Shown here one piece after another: positions 53,289 to 62,268 of a stretch of 64,000 nucleotides of DNA. Made by a program: the position numbers and the translations under genes. The notes under the pieces were generated by a model that made no database searches, was not told the origin of the DNA, and was given only the letters and a program-made list of their open reading frames with translations. Source of the stretch: Rhodococcus sp. 1168 (GTDB lineage Bacteria > Actinomycetota > Actinomycetes > Mycobacteriales > Mycobacteriaceae); contig NZ_MKKY01000079.1 in NCBI RefSeq assembly GCF_002091955.1, positions 150,992 through 214,991 of the forward strand, written 5' to 3'. The first letter of the stretch is position 1. Every line of letters begins with the position of its first letter.

Positions 53289-54323
53289 GTGACACAGTCC
53301 ATGCAGGTCAGCGTCCTCAGCGGTCCGCAGGAGATCCGCCTGGAGACCCGCCCCGTACCCTCCCCCGCTGCGGACGAGGTTCTCGTGCAGGTCACCGCGG
53401 TCGGCGTCTGTGGATCCGATGCTCACTACTACCGCGAAGGCCGCATCGGCGATCACGTCGTCAACGGGCCTTTGGTGCTCGGTCACGAAGCTGCCGGGGT
53501 CATCGTTGCCGTCGGTTGCACCGTCGCCGATACGCGCATCGGTCAGCGGGTGTCGATCGAACCGCAGCGCCCGGACCCGACGAGCGCACAGTCGAGGGCG
53601 GGTCGATACAACTTGTGCCCGTCGATGGAGTTCTTCGCCACCCCGCCCATCGACGGCGCACTGGCAGAGTACGTTCTCATCCAATCGGCGTTCGCGCACT
53701 CGGTTCCCGACGAGATTTCCGACGAGGCCGCTGCGTTGTTCGAGCCGTTGTCGGTGGGGATCGCGTCGGCGCAGAAGGCGGGCATCACAGCCGGGTCGAG
53801 CGTGCTGATCGCAGGCGCCGGTCCAGTAGGCCTCGTCACTGCTCAGGTGGCTCGCGCATTCGGCGCCACCGCGATCATCATCAGCGACATCGCACCCGAC
53901 CGCCGCGAGAATGCAAAGAAATTCGGTGCGACCCAGGTGATCGACCCGATGACCGAGGATATCCGGGCTCTCGACGTCGACGCGTTCATCGACGCGTCGG
54001 GCGCACCCAGGGCGGTCGTCGACGGCATTCACGCCGTCCGTCCTGGCGGCACGGTCGTCCTGGTCGGGATGGGCTCGTCGGACTACGCGTTGCCGATCTC
54101 GCTGATTCAGAATCGTGAACTGGTCCTCACCGGCGTCTTCCGCTACGCGAACACCTGGCCCATCGCTCGCGAGCTCGTACTCTCCGGCCGGGTCGATCTC
54201 GACGCCATGGTCACTGGGCGCTTCGACCTCGCGCACGTCGAGGATGCGCTCAATGCCGACACACTGCCGGGCAGCATCAAGGCAGTGGTAATACCGTCCT
54301 CGCACAAGGAGACCGACGTATGA
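53289..54323 (+). CDS. Zinc-dependent polyol (sorbitol-type) dehydrogenase
   Basis: 344 residues of the MDR family. Catalytic zinc ligands are Cys in VGVCGSDAHYY, and His-Glu in GHEAAG. NAD-binding motif GAGPVGLVTAQ follows. The structural-zinc cluster of four cysteines is absent (only the last Cys of the region, RYNLCP, remains), as in animal sorbitol dehydrogenases. It oxidises a polyol to a ketose. GTG at 53289 follows AGGGAGATC. It overlaps the next dehydrogenase by four bases (ATGA). Confidence 0.9.
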   Translation: MTQSMQVSVLSGPQEIRLETRPVPSPAADEVLVQVTAVGVCGSDAHYYREGRIGDHVVNGPLVLGHEAAGVIVAVGCTVADTRIGQRVSIEPQRPDPTSAQSRAGRYNLCPSMEFFATPPIDGALAEYVLIQSAFAHSVPDEISDEAAALFEPLSVGIASAQKAGITAGSSVLIAGAGPVGLVTAQVARAFGATAIIISDIAPDRRENAKKFGATQVIDPMTEDIRALDVDAFIDASGAPRAVVDGIHAVRPGGTVVLVGMGSSDYALPISLIQNRELVLTGVFRYANTWPIARELVLSGRVDLDAMVTGRFDLAHVEDALNADTLPGSIKAVVIPSSHKETDV

Positions 54324-55789
54324 AGCTCAATTCGCACACCCTCGCCGATTTCATCGAGGACGTCGAGGTACCCACTTACGACAGATCCGAAGTCACTGCC
54401 GGGATAGTGCACTTCGGTGTCGGCGGATTTCACCGTGCACATCAAGCGATGTACGTGGACCGGCTCCTCCAGCAGGGGGAAGCATCCGAGTGGGGAATCT
54501 GCGGCGTCGGAGTGCTGCCCGCAGACCGAAAGATGCGCGAGGTCATGGAGGCTCAGAACTGCCTCTACACGCTCGCACTCAAGCACTCCGACGGAGCGTG
54601 GGACACCCGGGTGATCGGTTCGATCATCGAGTACCTCTTCGCACCCGACGATCCAGATGCCGTGATCGAGAAGATGGCAGCCGAGAGCACCAAAATTGTC
54701 TCGCTCACCATCACCGAAGGGGGATACAACTTCTCGGCCACGACGGGTGAATTCGACACCGCAAATCCGGCGATCGTGGCAGATCTCGAACCGGGTGCGA
54801 TACTCTCGACCACATTCGGTCTCGTCGTGGAAGCTCTTGCGCGCCGGAAAGATCGAGGTCTGAAGCCCTTCACCATCATGTCCTGTGACAACATCGAGGG
54901 CAACGGCCACATCGCGGAATCGACGTTCACCACGTTTGCTCGCCTGAAGGACCCCGCTCTGGCGAAGTGGATCACCGCCGAGGGGGCCTTCCCGAACTCG
55001 ATGGTCGATCGAATCACCCCGGTCACCACTCTCGAAGTGGTGCAGGAGCTTTCGGCACGGTATGCACTCGACGACCAGTGGCCCGTCGCAGGTGAGCCGT
55101 TCACCCAGTGGGTACTCGAAGACAAGTTCACGCTCGGGCGGCCGGCATTCGAACATGTCGGAGTTCAGGTCGTGGACGACGTCACTCCGTACGAGTTGAT
55201 GAAGCTCCGCCTACTCAACGCGAGCCATCAGGCGCTGTGCTATTTCGGGTACCTCAGCGGATATCGACTGGTGCACGAGGTTGCACAGGATCCGTTGTTC
55301 GCCGAGTTCCTGTTGGCGTACATGGACGATGAGGCGACGCCGACGCTGCAGCCGGTTCCCGGCATCGATCTGGGCGAGTACAAGAAGACCTTGATCGAGC
55401 GCTTCTCGAACCCGGAAATTCGGGACACCGTTGCGCGACTGTGCGCCGAATCCTCGGACCGAATTCCCAAATGGCTGTTGCCCGTCATCCGCACCAACCT
55501 CGACAACGGCGGGCCGATCACGTTGGCTACCGCAGTGGTTGCGAGCTGGGCTCGGTACGCCGAGGGCGCCGACGAGCAGGGTCAACCAATCGAAATCGTC
55601 GACCAACTGAAGGATTCGCTCGTACCGCTCGCGCTCGAACAGAAAGACGACCCGACCGCCTTCATCGCCAACCGAGCAGTGTTCGGCGATCTCATCGACA
55701 ACGAGCGATTCGTAACGGAGTACACCAAGGCGCTCGCCTCGCTCCACGAGCACGGTGCCCGAGCGACGTTGGAGGGACTCCGTGACTGA
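54320..55789 (+). CDS. Mannitol/polyol 2-dehydrogenase (long-chain family)
   Basis: 489 residues. NAD-binding motif HFGVGGFHRAHQAMYVDRLL near the N-terminus and the catalytic-Lys motif ELMKLRLLNASHQALCYFGY in the C-terminal domain match mannitol 2-dehydrogenase, D-arabinitol 4-dehydrogenase and related enzymes. It converts mannitol or arabitol to fructose or xylulose with NAD. It is translationally coupled to the preceding dehydrogenase and convergent with the kinase gene. Confidence 0.92.
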   Translation: MKLNSHTLADFIEDVEVPTYDRSEVTAGIVHFGVGGFHRAHQAMYVDRLLQQGEASEWGICGVGVLPADRKMREVMEAQNCLYTLALKHSDGAWDTRVIGSIIEYLFAPDDPDAVIEKMAAESTKIVSLTITEGGYNFSATTGEFDTANPAIVADLEPGAILSTTFGLVVEALARRKDRGLKPFTIMSCDNIEGNGHIAESTFTTFARLKDPALAKWITAEGAFPNSMVDRITPVTTLEVVQELSARYALDDQWPVAGEPFTQWVLEDKFTLGRPAFEHVGVQVVDDVTPYELMKLRLLNASHQALCYFGYLSGYRLVHEVAQDPLFAEFLLAYMDDEATPTLQPVPGIDLGEYKKTLIERFSNPEIRDTVARLCAESSDRIPKWLLPVIRTNLDNGGPITLATAVVASWARYAEGADEQGQPIEIVDQLKDSLVPLALEQKDDPTAFIANRAVFGDLIDNERFVTEYTKALASLHEHGARATLEGLRD

Positions 55790-55813
55790 GAGAACACAAC
55801 AGAGAGGCCGCCG

Positions 55814-57190
55814 CTAGCCTCGCATTTCGGCGTACCGCTCACGGACTGCCAGATCCGGGTCGGCCTCGTAGGTACGCACGGGCGCCGATGCCCAGCGCGG
55901 TGGCTCGGACGTGCCCGCCAGCGCCCACGCTGCTTGGCGTGCCGCACCGTCGGCAACGTATTCGCCGGGATCGGGGACGACGACGGGTACACCGAAAATC
56001 GCCGGGGCCAACTCGCGCAACGCCGCAGATTTGGCCCCGCCACCGATCAGCAGAACGCGACGGGTCTCGATTCCTGCTGCACGCAGCGCGTCGATCCCGT
56101 CCGCCAGTCCGCACAACAGCCCCTCCACTGCTGCGCGGGCAAGATGCGCTGGAGTCGAATTACTCAGTCGCAAACCATGAATGGCTCCCGAGGCATCGGG
56201 CCGATTCGGTGTCCGCTCACCCTCGAAATAGGGAATCAACACCAGACCCTCGCTCCGGGTAGAGCGTGCCAAACGGGACAGTTCGGCGTGGTCGACGCCC
56301 AGCAACGACGCCGTAGCGTCGAGCACGCGGGCTGCGTTGAGGGTGCACACGAGCGGCAATTGCCGACCTGTAGCGTCCGCGAATCCGGCAATGATTCCTG
56401 AGGTATCCGCAGCCGCAACGTCGGTGACCGCCGACACGACACCCGAGGTGCCGACCGAGACGACGACATCGCCGACGCCGACGCCGAGCCCCAGTGCGGC
56501 AGCGGCATTGTCTCCGGTTCCCGGCGCGATCACCGCTCCGGACTTCGTGACACCGATTCGCTCCGAAGGTCCCGCAACACGAGGAAGCCGAGGCGTTCGT
56601 CCGCGCATGGCCAGCTGCAGTAGATCCTCGCGATAGTTGTCGGTGGCGGCGGAGTAGTAGCCGGTGCCGCTCGCATCGCCGCGATCGGTGGCCAGGGAAT
56701 CGAAGCCGGCCGCACCACCGAGATGCCAACTCAACCAATCGTGCGGAAGGCACACTGCTGCGGTGCGGTCGGCATTGCCGGGTTCGTTGTCTGCCAGCCA
56801 CCGCAGCTTGGCGACGGTGATCGCCGCCAGCGGTACGACGCCGACCGCGTCGGCCCATGCTTTGCCGCCGCCGAGTTCGTTCACCAGGTCCTGGCCGGAG
56901 GATGCCGAGCGGGTGTCGTTCCACAACAACGCCGGGCGGACGACACTCCCGGCGTCGTCGAGGCAGATCATGCCGTGTTGCTGCGCTCCGACGGCGACTG
57001 CATCCACGTCGTCGAGACCTCCGGCGTCGGCGATTGCAGTATCGAGGGCAGATTTCCACAGCGCCGGGTCGACCTCGGTGCCGTCGGGGTGCTTTGCTCG
57101 CCCGCTGCGGACGAGGTCACCCGAATCGGCATCGCGGACAAACACTTTGCACGACTGGGTGGAGGAGTCTATTCCTGCGACGAGAGCCAA
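55814..57190 (-). CDS. xylB: FGGY carbohydrate kinase, xylulokinase-type
   Basis: 458 residues. N-terminal phosphate loop [14 protein letters not shown], catalytic Asp in [23 protein letters not shown] and the second phosphate motif [15 protein letters not shown] fit xylulokinase. It phosphorylates the ketose made by the dehydrogenases. The start is probably TTG at 57190, with GGAAAGG eight to twelve bases before; longer in-frame starts would run into the divergent TetR gene. The symbol rests on family likeness and context. Confidence 0.85.
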   Translation of the reverse strand: MALVAGIDSSTQSCKVFVRDADSGDLVRSGRAKHPDGTEVDPALWKSALDTAIADAGGLDDVDAVAVGAQQHGMICLDDAGSVVRPALLWNDTRSASSGQDLVNELGGGKAWADAVGVVPLAAITVAKLRWLADNEPGNADRTAAVCLPHDWLSWHLGGAAGFDSLATDRGDASGTGYYSAATDNYREDLLQLAMRGRTPRLPRVAGPSERIGVTKSGAVIAPGTGDNAAAALGLGVGVGDVVVSVGTSGVVSAVTDVAAADTSGIIAGFADATGRQLPLVCTLNAARVLDATASLLGVDHAELSRLARSTRSEGLVLIPYFEGERTPNRPDASGAIHGLRLSNSTPAHLARAAVEGLLCGLADGIDALRAAGIETRRVLLIGGGAKSAALRELAPAIFGVPVVVPDPGEYVADGAARQAAWALAGTSEPPRWASAPVRTYEADPDLAVRERYAEMRG

Positions 57191-57311
57191 GATGGCCGCC
57201 TTTCCGGTACACCGAGAGCGTACGAACGACACTACCGTGGCACCGATCCTCACCCCGGGTGCAACGCGATCGGTAGCAGCAGCGGAAGAATCTCGACTAC
57301 GTTCTTGGACT

Positions 57312-57962
57312 ATGCGCGACTCCGAGGATTCCGACGCCTTCCGCCTTTCCGTGGCGAGGGCGGCACTCGACCTGTTCGCGGTGCAGGGATACGAGGCCAC
57401 CTCCGTCGACGACATCGCCGAGGCATCGGGCATTTCGCGTCGGACGTTCTTTCGTCAGTTCCGCGGCAAGGACGACGTCATCTTCGCCGACCACGAGATC
57501 CTGCTCGAGCAGACCGCCGCGTTTCTCGGCCGCCCGCACCCGGACCCCTGGACTGCCGTGTGCGATGCGGCCCAGCTGGTATTCGAACGGTTCTCGGGGT
57601 GGAAAGAGCAGTCACGACTCCGCTACCAGGTGGTCCACGAGAACCCTGCGCTACGGGATCGAGAGATCGTGACGGTCTTTCGCTACGACAGGCTGTTCGT
57701 CGACTATCTGCGCGCGGCGTTGCCCGAGCATTCACACCTGGAGATTCTCCAGTTTTCGGCATCGATCACCGCCACTCACAACTACATCTTGAGACGAATG
57801 ATCCGCGACGGCATTCCAACCACCAGCAGTGACCTGCAGGAAGCACTCCATAAGGTCAGAGCCGGATTCGATACGAGCGCGGAGCAGATCGTCGTTGCAG
57901 TCTTTCCCCGAGGCACCTCGCGTGCCGCTGTCGCCGACGCGTTGGCGGAGCATATGAAGTGA
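57312..57962 (+). CDS. TetR-family transcriptional regulator
   Basis: 216 residues. N-terminal TetR helix-turn-helix ([40 protein letters not shown]) and an all-helical ligand-binding part. A possible -10 TACGTT lies eight bases before the ATG, so the mRNA may be leaderless. It is divergent from the kinase gene and upstream of the acyl-CoA dehydrogenase operon, either of which may be its target. Whether the twin palindromes at 58044 and 58107 are its sites is unknown. Confidence 0.88.
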   Translation: MRDSEDSDAFRLSVARAALDLFAVQGYEATSVDDIAEASGISRRTFFRQFRGKDDVIFADHEILLEQTAAFLGRPHPDPWTAVCDAAQLVFERFSGWKEQSRLRYQVVHENPALRDREIVTVFRYDRLFVDYLRAALPEHSHLEILQFSASITATHNYILRRMIRDGIPTTSSDLQEALHKVRAGFDTSAEQIVVAVFPRGTSRAAVADALAEHMK

Positions 57963-58043
57963 CTCCCCCCGGCGCTTGAATGTGCCGTTCAAGACATCTG
58001 ATCGTATGAATGGACCATTGAAGCGGTCAGGGGTGCGAGCGTC

Positions 58044-58058
58044 TGGCACCGAGTGCCA
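58044..58058. promoter_or_regulatory. Upstream operator of the acyl-CoA dehydrogenase operon
   Basis: TGGCACCGAGTGCCA has perfect 6-base arms about three bases. It lies nine bases upstream of the -35. A matching site follows at 58107. Confidence 0.65.
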
Positions 58059-58066
58059 TCAAGGGG

Positions 58067-58095
58067 TTGATTCGCTACCAGCCGTGGCGTAGACT
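58067..58095 (+). promoter_or_regulatory. Promoter of the acyl-CoA dehydrogenase operon
   Basis: TTGATT (58067-58072), a 17-base spacer and TAGACT (58090-58095), giving a start near 58102. It is placed exactly between the two palindromes. Confidence 0.65.
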
Positions 58096-58106
58096 GGACA
58101 AATCCG

Positions 58107-58121
58107 TGGCACTGAGTGCCG
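58107..58121. promoter_or_regulatory. Downstream operator of the acyl-CoA dehydrogenase operon
   Basis: TGGCACTGAGTGCCG repeats the site at 58044 with 5-base perfect arms. Its centre is 63 bases from the first, near six helical turns, so one dimer pair could bridge the promoter. Confidence 0.65.
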
Positions 58122-58150
58122 TAAAGTCAAGCCCTAGGAGAGTGGCACCC

Positions 58151-59308
58151 ATGGCCGGTAATCCTGATTTCGATCTGTTTCAACTTCCAGCGGAGCACGA
58201 CGAACTGCGCACGGCAATTCGCGCCCTCTCGGAGAAGGAAATCGCGCCGCACGCCAAAGCGGTGGACGAGGACGCACGCTTCCCGGACGAGGCGCTGACC
58301 GCACTGAACAACTCCGGCTTCAACGCAATTCACGTACCCGAGGCGTACGACGGCCAGGGTGCGGACTCCATCGCGACATGCATCGTCATCGAGGAAGTTG
58401 CTCGCGTCTGCGGCTCTTCCTCGCTGATCCCCGCGGTCAACAAGCTCGGCACCATGGGCCTGATACTGAAGGGTTCCGAGGAGCTCAAGAAGCAGGTCCT
58501 CCCCTCGCTCGCAGGTGGCGCAATGGCGTCGTACGCACTGTCCGAGCGTGAGGCCGGCTCCGATGCAGCCGGCATGAAGACCCGCGCCAAGGCAGACGGT
58601 GACGGCTGGATTCTCAACGGCTCCAAGTGTTGGATCACCAACGGTGGCAAGTCCGATTGGTACACCGTCATGGCTGTCACGGACCCGGACAAGGGCGCGA
58701 ACGGTATTTCCTCGTTCATCGTGCACAAGGACGACGAGGGATTCGTCGTCGGACCGAAGGAAAAGAAGCTCGGTATCAAGGGCTCACCGACGGCTGAGCT
58801 GTACTTCGAGAACTGCAAGATCCCCGGCGATCGCATCATCGGTGATCCGGGTACCGGCTTCAAGACAGCCCTGGAAACCCTCGACCACACCCGTCCCACC
58901 ATCGGTGCGCAGGCGGTCGGTCTGGCACAGGGTGCACTCGATGCCGCCCTCGCTTACACCAAGGATCGCAAGCAGTTCGGTCAGTCGATCAGCAGCTTCC
59001 AGGCCGTGCAGTTCATGCTCGCCGACATGGCGATGAAGGTCGAAGCAGCTCGTCTGATGGTCTACTCGTCCGCGGCTCGCGCCGAGCGCGGTGAGAAGAA
59101 CCTCGGTTTCATCTCCGCAGCGGCGAAGTGCTTCGCCTCCGATGTTGCCATGGAGGTCACCACTGACGCCGTCCAGCTCTTCGGCGGCGCCGGATACACC
59201 ACAGACTTCCCGGTCGAGCGGATGATGCGTGACGCCAAGATCACGCAGATCTACGAGGGCACCAACCAGATTCAGCGCGTCGTGATGTCCCGGGCGCTGC
59301 TCAAATGA
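58151..59308 (+). CDS. Acyl-CoA dehydrogenase (FadE25-like)
   Basis: 385 residues. Typical signatures are SYALSEREAGSDAAGMKTRA, DGWILNGSKCWITNG, KLGIKGSPTAELYFENCKIP, RKQFGQSISSFQAVQFMLAD and the catalytic Glu in QIYEGTNQIQRVVM. It introduces the 2,3-double bond into acyl-CoA with FAD. AGGAGAG precedes the ATG at 58151. The next gene, a 3-hydroxyacyl-CoA dehydrogenase, overlaps by four bases. The protein resembles M. tuberculosis FadE25 (Rv3274c). Confidence 0.93.
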   Translation: MAGNPDFDLFQLPAEHDELRTAIRALSEKEIAPHAKAVDEDARFPDEALTALNNSGFNAIHVPEAYDGQGADSIATCIVIEEVARVCGSSSLIPAVNKLGTMGLILKGSEELKKQVLPSLAGGAMASYALSEREAGSDAAGMKTRAKADGDGWILNGSKCWITNGGKSDWYTVMAVTDPDKGANGISSFIVHKDDEGFVVGPKEKKLGIKGSPTAELYFENCKIPGDRIIGDPGTGFKTALETLDHTRPTIGAQAVGLAQGALDAALAYTKDRKQFGQSISSFQAVQFMLADMAMKVEAARLMVYSSAARAERGEKNLGFISAAAKCFASDVAMEVTTDAVQLFGGAGYTTDFPVERMMRDAKITQIYEGTNQIQRVVMSRALLK

Positions 59309-60159
59309 GCAACATCGAATTGGTAGGCGTCATCGGCGGCGGCACGATGGGCGCAGGCATCGCCGAGGTATGTGCTCGCGCAGGCAGCTCCGTCGTCGTG
59401 CTGGAAACGAGCCAGGCTGCGGCCGACGCGGCGGAAGCTCGTCTCGACAAGTCGTTCGCCCGCGCCGTGAAGTCCGGGCGTATCGAAGCCGACGCAGCGG
59501 AGAAGGCCCGCGCTGCAATCACACTGACACTCGACATCAACGACTTCGCCGATCGCGATCTCGTGGTCGAGGCAGCGCCGGAGATCGAATCGCTGAAGTT
59601 GGATCTGTTCGGAAAGCTGGACTCGATCGTGAAGCCGAGCGGGATCTTGGCGACGAACACTTCGTCGATACCCGTCATCAAGATGGCCAATGCGACACAG
59701 CGACCGGACAAGGTCGTCGGAGTTCACTTCTTCAACCCGGTGCCGGTACTACCACTGGTAGAGATCGTCGTCAGCCTCGTCACCAGCGAGGAGACTGTCG
59801 CAACCGTCACTGACTTCGCCTCGAACACGCTCGGCAAGAAGACGATTCGCTCCGGTGACCGTGCCGGGTTCATCGTCAATGCGCTGTTGATCCCGTATCT
59901 GGTATCCGCGATTCGGATGCTCGAATCCGGTTTCGCGAGCGCCGAGGACATCGACGAAGGCATGGTCAACGGCTGCGCGCACCCCATGGGTCCGTTGCGT
60001 CTGACCGACACCGTCGGCCTCGACGTCACACTCGCCGTCGCGGAGTCGCTGTATGCGGAGTTCCGTGAGGCGCACTATGCGCCGCCGCCATTGTTGCAGC
60101 GCATGGTGGACGCCGGAATGCTCGGACGTAAGAGCGGTAAGGGTTTCTACACTTACTGA
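59305..60159 (+). CDS. 3-hydroxybutyryl-CoA/3-hydroxyacyl-CoA dehydrogenase (FadB2-like)
   Basis: 284 residues. NAD-binding VGVIGGGTMGAGIAEV, the catalytic His/Glu region VVGVHFFNPVPVLPLVEIV, and C-terminal ANALL-like NALLIPYLVSAIRM and HPMGPLRLTDTVGLD match the family. It oxidises 3-hydroxyacyl-CoA to 3-ketoacyl-CoA. Similar to M. tuberculosis FadB2 (Rv0468). Its ATG overlaps the acyl-CoA dehydrogenase stop, so the two consecutive beta-oxidation-type steps are coupled. Confidence 0.93.
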   Translation: MSNIELVGVIGGGTMGAGIAEVCARAGSSVVVLETSQAAADAAEARLDKSFARAVKSGRIEADAAEKARAAITLTLDINDFADRDLVVEAAPEIESLKLDLFGKLDSIVKPSGILATNTSSIPVIKMANATQRPDKVVGVHFFNPVPVLPLVEIVVSLVTSEETVATVTDFASNTLGKKTIRSGDRAGFIVNALLIPYLVSAIRMLESGFASAEDIDEGMVNGCAHPMGPLRLTDTVGLDVTLAVAESLYAEFREAHYAPPPLLQRMVDAGMLGRKSGKGFYTY

Positions 60160-60170
60160 TCCAGTACCGA

Positions 60171-60212
60171 CAGGAATGGGCCATCGCAGCGTGCTGCGGT
60201 GGCCCATTCCTG
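60171..60212. terminator. Bidirectional terminator between fadB2-like and FabG-like genes
   Basis: A perfect 13-base stem, CAGGAATGGGCCA (60171-60183) with its complement (60200-60212), continues inward into CGCAGC/GCTGCG. It lies between convergent genes and can serve both. Confidence 0.85.
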
Positions 60213-60238
60213 CGTGGGGAGTCGATCCCCAACCGAGC

Positions 60239-60997
60239 TCAGTCCTTCGGGCCACCGGCGGCATAGACGACCTGACCGGAGATGAAGCCCGCACCTTCAC
60301 TGACGAAGAAGGATGCGAGGTGCGCAATATCGTCCGGATTCCCGACGCGGTTGACCGGAATCTGTGATGCTGCAGCGGCTTTGAAGTCTTCGAAAGGTAC
60401 ACCGACGCGCGCTGCCGTCGCGGCGGTCATTTCGGTTTCGATGAACCCGGGGGCGATGGCATTGGCTGTGACGCCGAATTTGCCGAGCTCGATGGCCAGC
60501 GTCTTGGTGAAGCCCTGCATGCCTGCCTTGGCCGCCGAGTAATTGGCCTGTCCACGGTTACCGAGTGCAGAAGTGCTCGACAGGTTGACGATACGGCCCC
60601 ACTTGGCGTCGATCATGTGCTTCTGGATCGCGCGGGTCATCAGGAAAGATCCGCGCAGGTGTACCCCGAGTACGGAGTCCCAGTCTTCGACGGTCATTTT
60701 GAACAGCAGATTGTCCCGAGTGATACCGGCATTGTTGATGAGCACGGTCGGGGCACCGAACTCGTTGGCAATTCGGTCGACAGCCGTCTTCACCGACTCT
60801 TCGTCCGCCACGTTGGCACCGATTGCGACGGCCTGACCACCGGCGGCTTGGATGGCACCGACGGTGTCGGCGCAGGCAGCCTCGTCGAGGTCGACGACTG
60901 CGACTCCGAACCCGTCCTTTGCCAGGCGCTTGGCGACTGCGGCGCCGATTCCGCGGGCACTTCCCGTTACGACGGCTGTCTTGATCTGATCGCTCAC
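60239..60997 (-). CDS. 3-oxoacyl-ACP reductase-like short-chain dehydrogenase (FabG-like)
   Basis: 252 residues. Cofactor loop VVTGSARGIGAAVAKRL, NNAGI, catalytic Ser-Tyr-Lys in IVNLSSTSALGNRGQANYSAAKAG, and C-terminal FISGQVVYAAGGPKD. It reduces or oxidises a 3-oxo/3-hydroxyacyl thioester. I prefer GTG at 60997, six bases after AGGAG; the ATG at 61003 touches that site. The acyltransferase gene lies upstream on the same strand, 50 bases away. Precise substrate unknown. Confidence 0.92.
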   Translation of the reverse strand: MSDQIKTAVVTGSARGIGAAVAKRLAKDGFGVAVVDLDEAACADTVGAIQAAGGQAVAIGANVADEESVKTAVDRIANEFGAPTVLINNAGITRDNLLFKMTVEDWDSVLGVHLRGSFLMTRAIQKHMIDAKWGRIVNLSSTSALGNRGQANYSAAKAGMQGFTKTLAIELGKFGVTANAIAPGFIETEMTAATAARVGVPFEDFKAAAASQIPVNRVGNPDDIAHLASFFVSEGAGFISGQVVYAAGGPKD

Positions 60998-61047
60998 ATG
61001 CATCTCCTATGGTCGAGAATCTCTGGACTGTTCTATCGAGCTACTGC

Positions 61048-61785
61048 TCAGTACGCTGCGACCGCTCCGTCGACGGCTTTCTGCAATCCGGCAGCGACGA
61101 CGCGCGCGATCTCGATCGGCTTGGCCGGCAGGTCGGTGATCGGCTCGTCGATGTAGACGCTCGCAGATTTGAGCTTCGTCGAGCCGGGTCCGTAGCTGAG
61201 ACCGATGCAGATCAGAACCGGCTCGACGCCGAGCTTGCGGGCCCGTGCCGCGATGTGGCCGATTCCGCTGCCGACGTGTTGAACCTTGGTGGCGTCTTCG
61301 AGATTACAGGTGCCTTCGGGGAACACTGCAAGGTCGTCACCGCGTCGCATTCGCTCGGCGCTGACGTCCATCATCCTGCTGCCTGCTGCGCTGACCGCGC
61401 GAAGTCCGTGGTTCTTTCCACGGAACACCGGGATGCCGCCCATCATGTCGATTCGCTTGCGCTGCTTCGATTCTTGAAAGAGCTCGTCCTTCGCGAGAAC
61501 CCGAGTGCGCCCGATCCCGGGTCGCAGCGGACTGGCCCACGCGGAGGCTGCGAGGGTGTACGGGTCACTCTCGGTCAGATGATTGACGGCAATGATGAAC
61601 CGTGTGTTGTCGTAGACGAGCCTACGAATTTCTTCACGCGCACCGGCGGGATAACTGACCCGCGGTTTGAACCGTCGGGCCAGTGTGGCGTACGCGATCC
61701 TGGCCACCTGACGGTTCTGCTGATGCTCTAGGTAGAAGTCATAGACTGCGGCGTCGTTCGCGAGAACTACTGCGGGTCGATCCAT
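61048..61785 (-). CDS. PlsC-type acyltransferase
   Basis: 245 residues. Motif I NHLTESDP (N-H-x4-D), motif II-like IPVFRGKN and motif III VFPEGTCN fit 1-acylglycerol-phosphate acyltransferase-like enzymes. No clear membrane helix is visible; it may bind membranes peripherally. It probably acylates a lysophospholipid or another lipid acceptor. It is in the same direction as the FabG-like gene and may be coexpressed with it. Confidence 0.85.
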   Translation of the reverse strand: MDRPAVVLANDAAVYDFYLEHQQNRQVARIAYATLARRFKPRVSYPAGAREEIRRLVYDNTRFIIAVNHLTESDPYTLAASAWASPLRPGIGRTRVLAKDELFQESKQRKRIDMMGGIPVFRGKNHGLRAVSAAGSRMMDVSAERMRRGDDLAVFPEGTCNLEDATKVQHVGSGIGHIAARARKLGVEPVLICIGLSYGPGSTKLKSASVYIDEPITDLPAKPIEIARVVAAGLQKAVDGAVAAY

Positions 61786-61856
61786 GAATCGAGCTTACCT
61801 AGCGAAATAGCGGAAGCTCTGAAAATCTCTCCGCAAAACTCCGGTTGTGTACGAGG

Positions 61857-61881
61857 GTGTGAACTTCGCTCGTGCGGGTAT
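61857..61881 (+). promoter_or_regulatory. Possible SigF/SigB-type stress promoter
   Basis: GTGT (61857-61860), 15 bases, GGGTAT (61876-61881) matches the mycobacterial SigF consensus GTTT-N15/17-GGGTAT with one mismatch. The leader to the small membrane protein is about 50 bases. Confidence 0.35.
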
Positions 61882-61940
61882 GCCGAGCAAGAGTCCGTCG
61901 CTTTTCGTAGCCGTAGCGGACTGCTGAAAGGACGGAAGCC

Positions 61941-62252
61941 ATGACAGAAGGCAAGAAGGACCACGGACCGCGCTGGATCAAAACTGCTGAGAACCGTATC
62001 GGAATCATCATGCTGATGGCCGGAGTCGTTGCTGCGGGGTTGCTGATCACCGCTTTGGCCGGCGGTTTCAGCGGGTGGGCTTGGATCGCCGGGGCTGCGA
62101 CGGTAGTGCTGATCGGTGGCGGCTTCCTTTCCCTGCGGGCGGGCGCTCTGCGGAAGGGAGAAACTGGTCCCATTCTGTATCATCCCGACTCACCTGATGT
62201 CGTCCTGGACGTCGACCGCGAAACAGGGAATCGCTCACCTCATCACGACTGA
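61941..62252 (+). CDS. Small two-helix membrane protein
   Basis: 103 residues. Two hydrophobic helices (IGIIMLMAGVVAAGLLITAL; GWAWIAGAATVVLIGGGFLSL) sit in the middle, with a basic start (MTEGKKDHGPRWIK) and an acidic end. AAGGACGG precedes the ATG. No domain recognised. A SigF-like promoter upstream suggests a stress-induced role, which is inference. Convergent with the protease gene, 16 bases between stops. Confidence 0.75.
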   Translation: MTEGKKDHGPRWIKTAENRIGIIMLMAGVVAAGLLITALAGGFSGWAWIAGAATVVLIGGGFLSLRAGALRKGETGPILYHPDSPDVVLDVDRETGNRSPHHD

Positions 62253-62268
62253 ATGCGAAGTCAGCGAT

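Noticed and set aside
58044..58121. CIRCE/HrcA heat-shock element
   Set aside because: CIRCE has 9-base arms with a 9-base spacer (TTAGCACTC/GAGTGCTAA); here arms are 5-6 bases with a 3-base centre.
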